DNA of 14,781 bases from DATARH01 sp036264235 (GTDB lineage Bacteria > Pseudomonadota > Alphaproteobacteria > ATCC43930 > CGMCC-115725). Under the pieces are notes generated by a model. That model had not been told where the DNA came from. It saw only the letters and a program-made list of their open reading frames with translations, and searched no databases. Position numbers and translations under genes: made by a program. The stretch is taken from the NCBI GenBank assembly GCA_036264235.1, contig DATARH010000210.1, positions 1 to 14,781 on the forward strand, in the 5' to 3' direction. The first letter of the stretch is position 1, and every line of letters starts with the position of its first letter. Shown in pieces: positions 1 to 7,233 of this stretch.

Positions 1-704
1 TCGGCATTGTTGCGCACCTCTGCCGGGCTGCCCTCGGCGATCATCTGCCCCTGGTGCAGTACCGCGATCTTCTGCGCGATCTGGAATACGACTTCCATGT
101 CGTGCTCGGTGAACAGCAGGGTAAGGCTGCGTTCCTCGGCGATGCGCTGCAGCAACCGGATCGTCTCATGCGTCTCGCCGGCCGACATCCCGGCGGTCGG
201 CTCATCGAGCAACAAGAGCTGCGGATCACTTGCGAGAGCGAGACCGAGTTCGAGCTGCTTCTGATTGCCGTAGCTGAGTGTACCGGCGATAGTTTTTTCC
301 TGTCCGGCGAGCCCGACGGAAGCGATCAATGCGGCTGTGTCGTCACGGTAAAAATTCTCCGCCAGCGACCAGAAATTGAGGCCGCGGCCGCGATACACGA
401 GAAACGCCGCCTGAAGGTTCTCGAACACCGTCAGATTGGGAAAGATGTTGGTGCGCTGAAAGGACCGGCCGATTCCCATGCGGCACAGCCGGTAGGGTGG
501 GACATTGGTGATGTCGCGGCCGTCGAGCGTCACCGTCCCGGCATCGGGCTGCAGATGACCGGTAATCAAGTTGAATAGGGTCGATTTGCCGGCGCCATTC
601 GGACCGATCACGGCAGCGATCTGCTGCGTCTCAACGGTCAGACTCACGTCCGAGACTGCGCGAAACCCAGCAAAGGACTTCGAGAGGCCAGCAATCTCAA
701 GCAC
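1..704 (-). CDS. livG: Branched-chain amino acid-type ABC transporter ATP-binding protein, LivG-like (3' end outside window)
   Basis: Cytoplasmic ATPase that would power the LivH/LivM permease pair. 234 codons are visible and the C-terminus lies beyond the left edge; LivG proteins are usually about 250 residues, so little is missing. Seen: Walker A GPNGAGKST at residues 34-42, a Q-loop region GRSFQRTNIFPNLTVFENL, an ABC signature LSYGNQKQLELGLAL, Walker B LLLLDEPTAG, and the switch histidine in FTEHDMEVVF. The FPNLTVFENL segment and the MSAGET tail after Walker B are typical of LivG. The start is a GTG at 704 with GAGG about 9 nt upstream. It overlaps the livM stop codon by 8 nt, indicating coupled translation as the fourth gene of the operon. 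An in-frame TTG 12 codons upstream is possible but less likely. The signature is LSYGN rather than the commoner LSYGQ. Confidence 0.93.
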   Translation of the reverse strand, partial: MLEIAGLSKSFAGFRAVSDVSLTVETQQIAAVIGPNGAGKSTLFNLITGHLQPDAGTVTLDGRDITNVPPYRLCRMGIGRSFQRTNIFPNLTVFENLQAAFLVYRGRGLNFWSLAENFYRDDTAALIASVGLAGQEKTIAGTLSYGNQKQLELGLALASDPQLLLLDEPTAGMSAGETHETIRLLQRIAEERSLTLLFTEHDMEVVFQIAQKIAVLHQGQMIAEGSPAEVRNNA

Positions 705-1725
705 GCAGCCGACCTCGCGCGCGCGTCCACAGAGCCGCAAGACCGCCGACAATGCCCCCGGGAAACGCGAAGAGCAGCACCAACAAGATGGTGCCGAGCA
801 CGAACGGCCAGTATTCGGTGTAGTCCGTCACCTGCTGGTTCAGCCAAACCAGCGCCAAGGCGCCGACCGGCGGCCCCCAGAAATAGCCCATGCCACCGAG
901 AATCGCCATGATCATGACCTCGGCGGATTTGGCCCAGAACACGTAATCGGCAAAGACGCCGCGGCTGAAGATGCCGTACAGCGCGCCGGCGAAACCGGCG
1001 AACGTCCCGGCGACGACAAATGCCGCCAGCTGATAGGCCCGGACATTGACACCGATGAAGGCGGCGCGCTCCGGGTTGTCGCGAATTGTCGTCAGCATGC
1101 GGCCGAACGGCGAGCGCACAATCCGGTGAATCACCGCGAGCGAGATCGCGATCAGCAGGATCGAAAGCATGTAGAATTGGTCGCTGGTGCGCAGGTCGCC
1201 AAGCCAAGGAAGACTGTTCATCCAGTCGAGATCGGGAAACGGAATGTCCGGCAGGCCCTGGTCGCCGCCGGTGACATCGTTCCATTTGTAAGCGATGGCC
1301 CAGACGATCTGCGAGAAGGCGAGCGTCAGCATCGCGAAATACAGCTTGATCAGACGCACGCAAAAATAGCCCGAGACCAGCGCAAACAGGGCCGTGCCAA
1401 GCCCCGCCGCAGGGAGGGCGAGGATAAACGGCACCTCGTAGGTTTTCATCAAGATGCCGCAGACATAGGCACCGACGCCGAAATATGCGACATGCCCGAA
1501 CGAGACGAGACCAGTGGTGCCGAGCAACAGATTAAGACTGACCGCAAACAGCGCGTCGATCGCGATCTGTTCGGCGAGAAACGTGTCGTAACGGGAGCCG
1601 AGCCACGGCACCGCGCAGGCGGCGAGAAAGACGATCAGGGTCCATGGAATGCGCCGGACCCAATTTTCCTTCCGGGCGACGCCGATCGGCGCGGCTGCGG
1701 TTTCAGCCGTTGTTTCAGTCGTCAT
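697..1725 (-). CDS. livM: Branched-chain amino acid-type ABC transporter permease, LivM-like
   Basis: Inner-membrane permease of 342 residues, the second channel subunit of the Liv-type importer. Seen: a polar N-terminus of about 25 residues, then multiple hydrophobic segments. It carries the family's hallmark blocks: LLLGTTGLVSFGHVAYFGVGAY, LTLAFSQIVWAIAYKWNDVTGGDQGLP, and the cytoplasmic coupling loop SPFGRMLTTIRDNPERAAFIGVN, which contacts the ATPase in this family. GGMGYFWGPPVGA near the C-terminus is also conserved. ATG 1725 was chosen because it forms an ATGA overlap with the livH stop; a TTG eight codons upstream (1749) would be embedded in livH and has no better ribosome site. The 3' end overlaps the livG start by 8 nt. 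The real substrate could be another small organic acid or amide rather than leucine. Confidence 0.94.
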   Translation of the reverse strand: MTTETTAETAAAPIGVARKENWVRRIPWTLIVFLAACAVPWLGSRYDTFLAEQIAIDALFAVSLNLLLGTTGLVSFGHVAYFGVGAYVCGILMKTYEVPFILALPAAGLGTALFALVSGYFCVRLIKLYFAMLTLAFSQIVWAIAYKWNDVTGGDQGLPDIPFPDLDWMNSLPWLGDLRTSDQFYMLSILLIAISLAVIHRIVRSPFGRMLTTIRDNPERAAFIGVNVRAYQLAAFVVAGTFAGFAGALYGIFSRGVFADYVFWAKSAEVMIMAILGGMGYFWGPPVGALALVWLNQQVTDYTEYWPFVLGTILLVLLFAFPGGIVGGLAALWTRARGRLRA

Positions 1726-2600
1726 AGCGGACGACCGAAGAGGCCCCAAGGCCGCACGATCAGGATCACCACCATCAGCGCAAACACCGAGAACAGCGAA
1801 AATCCGGGGAAGATCAGGATGCCGAACGACAGCACCTCGCCGTAGATCACCGAACCCCAGAACGTGCCCCAGAACGAGCCCATGCCGCCGATCACGACCA
1901 CGATGAAGGCCTGCACGATGATCAGGACATCCATGCCCGGCACGATGCTCTGGATCGGCGTCACCAAGGCACCGGAAAGGCCGGCCAGGAACGCACTGAA
2001 CACGAACATGCCGGTGTAAATCGTGCCGACATTGGCGCCGAGCGCGTCGAGCATCTCGCGGTCCATCTGCGCCGCCCGCACCATTCGGCCGACCCCGGTG
2101 CGGTTCAGCACGAACCAGCCGGCAAATGCGATTGCCGGGCCGATCGCCATGATGAACAAATTGTAGAGCGGCTGGGTGGTGCCAAAGATTTCAACGCCGC
2201 CGGCGAGCACCGGCGGGGTGGACACCGAAAGCTGCCCGGTGCCCCACAGGAATTTGGCGACGTCGCCGAGGATCAGCACCAGCGCGTAAGTGAAGAGCAG
2301 CTGGTACAATTCCTCGCGACCGTAGAGCGAGCGAAAGAACAACCGCTCAACGACGGCGCCCAGGATGCCGACGCCGACGGCGGCAAACAGCGTTGCCAGC
2401 CAAAAACCGGCACCCTCCGGATGCAGCCACTGTACCGCCTGCCAGGCGAGATAAGCGCCGAGCATGTAAAAGGAGCCGTGCGCGAAGTTGATGACCCGCA
2501 TCACCCCGAACACCAGCGACAACCCCGAGGCGATCAGGAAGAGGAACATCGCGGTGGTCAGGCCGCCCATGAATTGGCTGAACAAGAACGACGCCGCCAC
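1722..2600 (-). CDS. livH: Branched-chain amino acid-type ABC transporter permease, LivH-like
   Basis: Inner-membrane permease of 292 residues, partner of LivM. The N-terminal block, roughly residues 14-51, carries SGLSLVFGVMRVINFAHGSF, which is diagnostic for LivH. Further blocks are the cytoplasmic loop NRTGVGRMVRAAQMDREMLDALGANV and the C-terminal GGMGSFWGTFWGSVIYGEV. About eight hydrophobic segments are apparent. The start is GTG 2600, preceded by a GGGG tract about 10 nt upstream; this puts the first hydrophobic block at the usual distance. An ATG ten codons later would cut into it. The gene lies 67 nt after livK, separated by a GC-rich hairpin, and overlaps livM by four bases (ATGA), so the two permease subunits are probably made in a coupled 1:1 ratio. 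Confidence 0.95.
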   Translation of the reverse strand: MAASFLFSQFMGGLTTAMFLFLIASGLSLVFGVMRVINFAHGSFYMLGAYLAWQAVQWLHPEGAGFWLATLFAAVGVGILGAVVERLFFRSLYGREELYQLLFTYALVLILGDVAKFLWGTGQLSVSTPPVLAGGVEIFGTTQPLYNLFIMAIGPAIAFAGWFVLNRTGVGRMVRAAQMDREMLDALGANVGTIYTGMFVFSAFLAGLSGALVTPIQSIVPGMDVLIIVQAFIVVVIGGMGSFWGTFWGSVIYGEVLSFGILIFPGFSLFSVFALMVVILIVRPWGLFGRPL

Positions 2601-2623
2601 TATGCGCTACCCCAGCTTGCTGC

Positions 2624-2650
2624 AGCGCCCCGCCCGTTGGGCGGGACGCT
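2624..2650 (-). other. GC-rich intercistronic hairpin between livK and livH
   Basis: Two 12-nt arms (2624-2635 and 2639-2650) around a 3-nt loop form a near-perfect inverted repeat. The single mismatch becomes a U-G wobble in the minus-strand transcript, so the RNA stem is fully paired. No T-run follows on the minus strand, which argues against a classical intrinsic terminator. Its position after the binding-protein gene and before the permease genes suits a 3'-stabilising or partial-attenuation hairpin, as known between binding-protein and permease genes in other importer operons (malE-malF type). The function is inferred. Confidence 0.6.
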
Positions 2651-2667
2651 TTCGCAGGTTTCGGTTG

Positions 2668-3870
2668 TCAGTTGGTCGGGAAGGAAGCCGGCAACAGTTC
2701 GGGGTCCTTGATGACGGCGAAGGGATAATTCGCCTCCTTCGTCATTACGCCCCAATACTCCGGCGCGAAGGTCTCGTGTGATTTCTCGCTGAAGGTTCGC
2801 TTACCGACCGGCGTGTCCCATGTCATGCCGAGCAGCACCTTCGCCACGGCGTCCGACTTCGTGTTGCCTGCTTTCTTGATTCCTTCCGCCAATGCATAGA
2901 TCGACTGGTAGCCGACAATCGACCAGCCGGAGCCGTATTTGTCGTTGGTGGACGTCTTCAAATCCTCGATGAATTTCTTGTGCTCGGCGGGCTCATTGCC
3001 GCCGCCCCAGATCACCGGATCGTAGGCGTCGGCAATGATGCCATACGGGTAATCAGCGCCGAGCGCCTCGGCCAAATCCGGCGTGCCGACCTCAGCCGGA
3101 TCGAGCATTCGGTTCTTGATCGCCTTGTAATAGCCGCGCGGCGTGGCCTGTTTGGTGAAGGTGACGAAATCGCCGGCAAAGAGCGAGCAGTACACGGCGT
3201 CGGGGTTCTTGCCCATCTGCGCGGTGATGAACGGGCTGAAGTCCGCCTCGCCGAGTTTCGGCCATTGCTGATCGACAATCTGAATGTCGGGACGCAGCTT
3301 TTTCAAGGCGGCGATGAACCCGGCCGCCGAGTCGCGGCCATAGGCGTAATCGGGGGCGATCGTGGCGACGGTCTTCACGTCCTTCCAACGCGCCATCAGC
3401 GTCGCGCCGGCGAGACCCTCGACATCGGTATTGGAGGCGACCCGGAAAATGTACGGGTGAAGATGCTGCTGGTCGGTCAGGATGACGCTTTTCGAGGTCG
3501 GCGCGACAAAGACGATCTTGTTTTCCTTGGCGACGGTCGACACCGCCGGCGCCTCCGCCGAGGTCAGCGTGCCGGACAGGAAATCGACGCTTTCCTTGAT
3601 GATCAACTCCCGGGCAAGGCGCACCGCCTCGTCGGCGTTGGCCTTGCTGTCGCGCGACAGGAGCTCGAGCTTCCGCCCGAGCACGCCGCCCTTATCGTTG
3701 ATCTCCTTCACCGCGAGTTGGGCACCGGCGAGGATCGGCTTGCCGTAGACGGCGGTTGGTCCGGACAGCGGGATCGGAAAGCCGATCTTGATGTTGTCCG
3801 CCGCGCTTGCGACCAGCGGCCACAGCGCAATCGCGGCACAGGCGAGGCGCGTTCCAAAACGACGTCCCAT
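2668..3870 (-). CDS. livK: Periplasmic substrate-binding protein of the Liv-type ABC importer
   Basis: Exported ligand-binding protein of 400 residues in the Peripla_BP_6 / Leu-Ile-Val-binding family. Seen: a signal peptide with Arg-rich n-region MGRRFGTR, hydrophobic core LACAAIALWPLV, and probable cleavage at ASA|AD after residue 23. Next come the family opening IKIGFPIPLSGPTAVYGKPILAGAQLAVKEIN and the ligand-site region GTLTSAEAPAVSTVAKENKIVFVAPTS. The second lobe has GYQSIYALAEGIKKAG. It delivers substrate to LivH/LivM. ATG 3870 has a strong Shine-Dalgarno GGGAGG 7 nt upstream. It is the first gene of the operon, with a promoter candidate upstream. The substrate cannot be read from sequence: this family also binds aromatic acids, short fatty acids and amides. 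No lipobox cysteine was seen, so it should be a soluble periplasmic protein. Confidence 0.93.
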   Translation of the reverse strand: MGRRFGTRLACAAIALWPLVASAADNIKIGFPIPLSGPTAVYGKPILAGAQLAVKEINDKGGVLGRKLELLSRDSKANADEAVRLARELIIKESVDFLSGTLTSAEAPAVSTVAKENKIVFVAPTSKSVILTDQQHLHPYIFRVASNTDVEGLAGATLMARWKDVKTVATIAPDYAYGRDSAAGFIAALKKLRPDIQIVDQQWPKLGEADFSPFITAQMGKNPDAVYCSLFAGDFVTFTKQATPRGYYKAIKNRMLDPAEVGTPDLAEALGADYPYGIIADAYDPVIWGGGNEPAEHKKFIEDLKTSTNDKYGSGWSIVGYQSIYALAEGIKKAGNTKSDAVAKVLLGMTWDTPVGKRTFSEKSHETFAPEYWGVMTKEANYPFAVIKDPELLPASFPTN

Positions 3871-3910
3871 AGGCCAACCTCCCGAAATTCAGCATTTTTA
3901 TCGTATTCGA

Positions 3911-3939
3911 ATGATCCGTTGCGCCGCCCCGGCCGTCAA
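3911..3939 (-). promoter_or_regulatory. Candidate sigma70-like promoter of the liv operon
   Basis: On the minus strand TTGACG (3934-3939) is followed after 17 nt by GATCAT (3911-3916), which match 5/6 and 4/6 of the housekeeping consensus. A start of transcription near 3904 would leave a leader of about 34 nt containing the GGGAGG ribosome site of livK. Assigned by eye only. Confidence 0.4.
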
Positions 3940-3980
3940 CAAGGCCCTAGGGTGTAACAGGCGCCGCACGGTGTGCCCGA

Positions 3981-4009
3981 TTGCCGCGCCCGCCCAACCC
4001 GCCTAGCAT
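3981..4009 (+). promoter_or_regulatory. Candidate sigma70-like promoter of the GNAT-MDR pair
   Basis: TTGCCG (3981-3986) and TAGCAT (4004-4009) are separated by 17 nt; each matches 4/6 of consensus. Transcription would begin around 4016, shortly before the GGGGGA ribosome site at 4027-4032. It lies about 40 bp from the oppositely oriented livK promoter candidate, so the two transcripts could share regulation. Confidence 0.33.
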
Positions 4010-4037
4010 CGCGGCAACCCAACGACGGGGGATGCGA

Positions 4038-4979
4038 ATGCCCGACGTCCGTCCGCTCACCGAGGCCGATCTGCCGGAGGCGCAGCGCATCTGCCGGCGC
4101 GCCTTCGGCACGTTTTTTGGCGCGCCCGATCTGGATAATTTCTGGACCGATTTCGACTACGTCTACGGCCGGCACGGCAACGAGCACACCGCCTCCTTCG
4201 GCATCGACGCCGACGGCGCGCTCGCGGGCTCCAATTTCGCGACCCGCTGGGGCAGCGTCGCGTTCTTCGGCCCGCTGTCGATCCGGCCCGAGCTGTGGAA
4301 CCGGGGGCTCGCCCAGCCGCTCGTCGCCGCGGCATCGGATGCGTTTGAGCGCTGGGGCACCACCCATTGCGGGTTGTGCACGTTTCCACACAGTACCAAG
4401 CACGTCTGGCTGTACCAAAAATTCGGCTTCTACCCGCGCTTCCTGACCCCGGTGATGGCGGCGCCGGCCGGCACCGGCGCGGCGTTGCCAACCGGATCGC
4501 AGTATTCCGCGCACAATACCGACGAGCGGCGCGCCATCGAAAGCGCCTGCGCGGCGCTGACCGATGAACTGTATCCGGGGCTGGATTTGTCCGGCGAAAT
4601 CCGCACCGTCGCGGCCCGCGGCCTCGGCGATACGGTGCTGGTGTGGGACAGCCCGAGCCGGCTCGCTGGGTTCGCCGTCTGCCACTGGGGGCCGGCGAGC
4701 GAAGCGGGCGCCGACAGACTGTTCGTCAAATTCGGTGCGGTTCGGTCAGGCGCCGGGGCACAAGACCGGTTTGCGAGGCTGCTCGATGCCTGCGCCGCCC
4801 AGGCGCGCGACGTCGGAGCAGGCAATGTCGTCGCCGGGGTCAGCACGGCACGCGAAGAGGCCTATCGCCAGATGCAGGCGCGCGGCTTCCGCAGCATCAT
4901 GCACGTCGTGACCATGCACCGTCCCAACGAGCCCGGCTACAGCCGGCCAGGCGTCTTCGCGCTCGACGACTGGAGGTAG
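4038..4979 (+). CDS. GNAT-family N-acetyltransferase with two tandem GNAT-like halves
   Basis: Soluble acetyl-CoA-dependent acyltransferase of 313 residues; the acceptor is unknown. The N-terminal half opens with VRPLTEADLPEAQRICRRAF. It contains the acetyl-CoA-binding strand and helix LSIRPELWNRGLAQPLVAAA (motif A, in a variant form rather than Q/RxxGxG/A) and LYQKFGFYPRF (motif B). The C-terminal half repeats the plan more weakly: LAGFAVCHWG, VKFGAVRSGAGAQDRFARLLDAC and AYRQMQARGFRS. At over 300 residues it is about twice a single GNAT domain, consistent with a tandem arrangement. ATG 4038 was chosen because GGGGGA lies 5 nt upstream; ATG 4032, two codons earlier, has no spacing from that site. 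Its last codons contain the Shine-Dalgarno of the next gene, so the two are coupled. Confidence 0.82.
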   Translation: MPDVRPLTEADLPEAQRICRRAFGTFFGAPDLDNFWTDFDYVYGRHGNEHTASFGIDADGALAGSNFATRWGSVAFFGPLSIRPELWNRGLAQPLVAAASDAFERWGTTHCGLCTFPHSTKHVWLYQKFGFYPRFLTPVMAAPAGTGAALPTGSQYSAHNTDERRAIESACAALTDELYPGLDLSGEIRTVAARGLGDTVLVWDSPSRLAGFAVCHWGPASEAGADRLFVKFGAVRSGAGAQDRFARLLDACAAQARDVGAGNVVAGVSTAREEAYRQMQARGFRSIMHVVTMHRPNEPGYSRPGVFALDDWR

Positions 4980-4985
4980 CGGCGG

Positions 4986-5960
4986 ATGAAGGCAATCGTT
5001 TGCGAGGCGTTCGGCGGGCCGGAGGTGCTGGCGCTGCGCGATGTGCCGGACCCGCCGCCGCCTGGGCCGGGCGAGGTGCAGGTGCGGATCGGGGCGCGCG
5101 GGGTCCAGTATGTCGATGTGTTGATGCTGGCCGGCAAATACCAGTTCCGGCCGGAGCCGCCCTTCATTCCGGGAAATGAGGGAGCCGGCGAAATCGTCGC
5201 GGTCGGCGACGGCGTGACGCGGTTCAAGCCCGGCGACAAGGTCATGAGCCGCCACCGGCTCGGCGCCTTCGCCCAAATCGGCAATGCCAGGGAAGAGAAT
5301 TGCAATCCGGTGCCGTCGGGCATGAGCCTCGAACAGGCGGCGGTGTTCAGCGGCGCCTATCACACCGCCTATCACGCGCTGATGCAGCGCGGCCGAATGA
5401 AGGCCGGCGATTGGGTGATGGTGAACGGCGCCGCCGGCGGCATCGGCATCGCAGCGATCCAGGTCGCGAAACTGTTCGGCGCCACCGTCATCGCCACCGC
5501 CAGCACCGACGAGAAGCGCACCGTCTGCCTCGAAGAAGGTGCCGACTATGCGATCGATTACCGCGAGGGCTTGCGTGACAAGGTGAAGGAGCTGACCGGC
5601 GATCGTGGTGTCGATATCGTCTACGACCCGATTGGCGCCGATGTCTTCGACGAGTCCTTGCGCTGCCTCGCCTGGGGCGGGCGCATCCTGGTGCTCGGCT
5701 TTCTCGGCGGCGGCCCGTCAACGCCGCGCACCAATTATCTGCTGATCAAGGGGCTGGAGGTGATCGGGGTACGGCTCGGCGGCGTCACCGAGCAGCAGCC
5801 CGAGATCGGTCGCGCCAACATGCGCACGCTGGTCGAACTGGCCGGGCTCGGCAAGCTGCGGCCGCGCATCTCGTTCCGATTTTCACTGGACCAGGCGGCC
5901 GACGCGATGCAGGCGGTGATCGAGCGCAAGGTGATCGGCAAGGCGGTGCTGGTCGGTTAG
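4986..5960 (+). CDS. Zinc-free MDR oxidoreductase, NADPH:quinone oxidoreductase type
   Basis: Cytoplasmic NADPH-dependent reductase of 324 residues in the medium-chain dehydrogenase/reductase superfamily, quinone oxidoreductase branch. Seen: the N-terminal GroES-like domain with the substrate-side segment VDVLMLAGKYQF and PFIPGNEGAGEIVAVG. The Rossmann NADPH motif is AAGGIG at 149-154, followed by GDRGVDIVYDPIG and a C-terminal AVIERKVIGKAVL. The catalytic Cys/His/Glu zinc ligands and the structural four-cysteine lobe of alcohol dehydrogenases are absent, so it should not bind zinc. Likely substrates are quinones or alpha,beta-unsaturated carbonyl or acyl compounds. The ribosome site GGAGG (4972-4976) overlaps the end of the GNAT gene; the gap between genes is only 6 nt, so they form one transcription unit. 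Exact substrate unknown. Confidence 0.9.
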   Translation: MKAIVCEAFGGPEVLALRDVPDPPPPGPGEVQVRIGARGVQYVDVLMLAGKYQFRPEPPFIPGNEGAGEIVAVGDGVTRFKPGDKVMSRHRLGAFAQIGNAREENCNPVPSGMSLEQAAVFSGAYHTAYHALMQRGRMKAGDWVMVNGAAGGIGIAAIQVAKLFGATVIATASTDEKRTVCLEEGADYAIDYREGLRDKVKELTGDRGVDIVYDPIGADVFDESLRCLAWGGRILVLGFLGGGPSTPRTNYLLIKGLEVIGVRLGGVTEQQPEIGRANMRTLVELAGLGKLRPRISFRFSLDQAADAMQAVIERKVIGKAVLVG

Positions 5961-6026
5961 CCGGCGCACGGCGTCACCAGCGGGCTGGCGAGGCGGCGCA
6001 GCGTGTTCCTGTAGCACCGCTCGGCG

Positions 6027-6482
6027 TCAGTCGTAGGTGATGCCGATCGTTTCGGCGACCAGCACCGGGCGGTCGCTGCCTTCCAATTCCATGGTGCCTT
6101 CCGAGGTGACGCGCACGCCGCCCTCGACCTTTTCGACCGATTTCAATTTGAGGCGCAGGCGGATGCGCGCGCCGGCCGGCACCATGCCGGTGAAGCGTAC
6201 CCGGTTGGCGCCATAATTGACGCCGCGCGAGCGGTTCTTCACCCGGTAGATGGTCGCCGCGAGCCGCGGCACCAGCGACAGCGTCAGCCAGCCATGCGCG
6301 ATCGTCTTGCCGCCGGGCATTTCCTTCTTGGCGCGCTCGACATCGACATGGATCCATTGGTGGTCACCGGTCGCTTCGGCGAATTTGTCGATCTGCTCCT
6401 GAGTAACCGTGTACCAGTCGCTGACCCCCATCTCCTTGCCGGCATAGCCGGTGAGATCGGCCGGGCGTTCGACTTCCAGCAT
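6027..6482 (-). CDS. MaoC/NodN-like (R)-enoyl-CoA hydratase
   Basis: Predicted (R)-specific enoyl-CoA hydratase/dehydratase of 151 residues with a hot-dog fold. The hydratase-2 catalytic motif is present as FAEATGDHQWIHVD, with Asp40 and His45 as the expected catalytic pair. The following GGKTIAHGWLTLSLVP is typical of the NodN/Rv0130-like subgroup. It would add water to a trans-2-enoyl-CoA or dehydrate a 3-hydroxyacyl-CoA. Two nearby ATGs exist: 6488 abuts the GAGGAG ribosome site directly, whereas 6482 lies 6 nt from it and is preferred. The stop codon of the gene upstream (6495) is 12 nt from this start, so it is probably translated from a shared message with the carboxyltransferase further upstream. 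It converges tail-to-tail with the plus-strand MDR gene, with 66 nt between them. Confidence 0.9.
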   Translation of the reverse strand: MLEVERPADLTGYAGKEMGVSDWYTVTQEQIDKFAEATGDHQWIHVDVERAKKEMPGGKTIAHGWLTLSLVPRLAATIYRVKNRSRGVNYGANRVRFTGMVPAGARIRLRLKLKSVEKVEGGVRVTSEGTMELEGSDRPVLVAETIGITYD

Positions 6483-6494
6483 TTCCATCTCCTC

Positions 6495-7202
6495 TTATTC
6501 GAGAAATTCCGTCATTCCGGGATCGCCCGGAGGGCGAGGCCCGGAACCCATGAACACGGGCACCTCAACAACTCGGCATGGACGATCTGCCGCGAACCCA
6601 AGTTCATCATGCTTCTCCGTAAACACTCTGTCTGGATCGTAGCCAAATCGATGAAATGCGTCGGCACGCAGTAACCAGGTAAAAGCCGGAAATTCATCTA
6701 CCATTGCATCGGCGATAGGGTGCGCCGCGATAAGACCCGCACTTTGAGTGAAGTGACTAGGTTGCTTCGTTGCGTGCGTGGTGCTCTCGCGTCCGGCATA
6801 CGGAAATTTGCCGGAATATAAATGGTGAATGGACCAGTCATTCGAGCTGCCGGACCTCGCAGGTCGTTCTCCACCCGCAAGAAGGAAAGCAGCTATAGCT
6901 GGTCCATTCGGGCGACCGTCGAGTCGCACAGATTTTTCCCTCGCTAAATGACGAACGTGATGGGGATACTGAAAATATTTCATCTTGCCGACCGCTACCG
7001 GAGTGCGATCCCACTCAGGGCAAAGGAGCAAGGCTTCTGCCGGCCACCGAACGAATGACTCCAAATTCTTCGCAACGATCTTCAAGACCTCTCGTTGAGC
7101 GTGGTTTCCGACTTGTTCGACTTCATCAGTAAACCAACCGAAAGGATCTTTGAGCTTGACCGGTTCACCAATTCGGGTTGGTGAATCAAGATTATAGGGC
7201 AT
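6495..7202 (-). CDS. Unrecognised protein, low-GC, bracketed by inverted palindromic repeats
   Basis: A 235-residue soluble-looking protein that I cannot assign to a family; no signal peptide or membrane segment is apparent. Notable stretches are DPFGWFTDEVEQVGNHAQ near the N-terminus, then NDWSIHHLYSGKFPYAGRES and FTQSAGLIAAHPIADAMVDEF. These are rich in His, Asp and aromatic residues and look conserved rather than random. The GC content is about 53% (hand count over 6601-7020), well below its neighbours, suggesting horizontal acquisition. About 21 C-terminal residues are encoded by the repeat at 6509-6559 and the short tail to the stop. The ATG at 7202 has only a weak AGAG ribosome site, so expression may depend on read-through from the carboxyltransferase gene. 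The frame is open throughout and codes against no better alternative. It could still be a decayed gene with a repeat-derived end. Confidence 0.6.
   Translation of the reverse strand: MPYNLDSPTRIGEPVKLKDPFGWFTDEVEQVGNHAQREVLKIVAKNLESFVRWPAEALLLCPEWDRTPVAVGKMKYFQYPHHVRHLAREKSVRLDGRPNGPAIAAFLLAGGERPARSGSSNDWSIHHLYSGKFPYAGRESTTHATKQPSHFTQSAGLIAAHPIADAMVDEFPAFTWLLRADAFHRFGYDPDRVFTEKHDELGFAADRPCRVVEVPVFMGSGPRPPGDPGMTEFLE
6509..6559 (+). repeat. Palindromic extragenic repeat, copy A
   Basis: A 51-bp element: a 13-nt left block (CCGTCATTCCGGG), an 18-nt variable centre and a 20-nt right block starting CCCGGAACCCATG. Both conserved blocks are identical to copy B at 7234-7284. The element folds: TTCCGGG pairs with CCCGGAA, and the centre pairs TCGCCC with GGGCGA. 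This copy lies inside the last codons of the unrecognised gene. It resembles REP-type elements of Bradyrhizobium relatives (from memory, not searched). Confidence 0.85.
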
Positions 7203-7233
7203 GGTTTTTCTCTGGAGCCTGGAACACCGAAGT

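Noticed and set aside
1725..1749. Earlier TTG start for livM at 1749
   Set aside because: It would extend the gene into livH without a better ribosome site; the ATGA overlap at 1722-1725 is the standard arrangement.
571..1845. Long plus-strand frame of about 424 codons opposite livM/livG
   Set aside because: Composition is Arg/Asp/Gln-rich with no recognisable domain, and it lies antisense to clearly conserved transporter genes; typical of high-GC shadow frames.
2980..3957. Plus-strand frame of about 325 codons opposite livK
   Set aside because: Antisense to an unambiguous binding-protein gene; low-complexity Arg/Gly/Asp-rich product and no ribosome site.
3936..4685. Minus-strand frame of about 249 codons opposite the GNAT gene
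   Set aside because: Arg/Gly/Ala-rich translation without motifs; the plus-strand GNAT reading is clearly coding.
5961..6026. Bidirectional terminator between the convergent MDR and maoC genes
   Set aside because: Only a 4-5 bp stem (CCAGC/GCTGG near 5977-5988) with a very short loop and no T-run on either strand.
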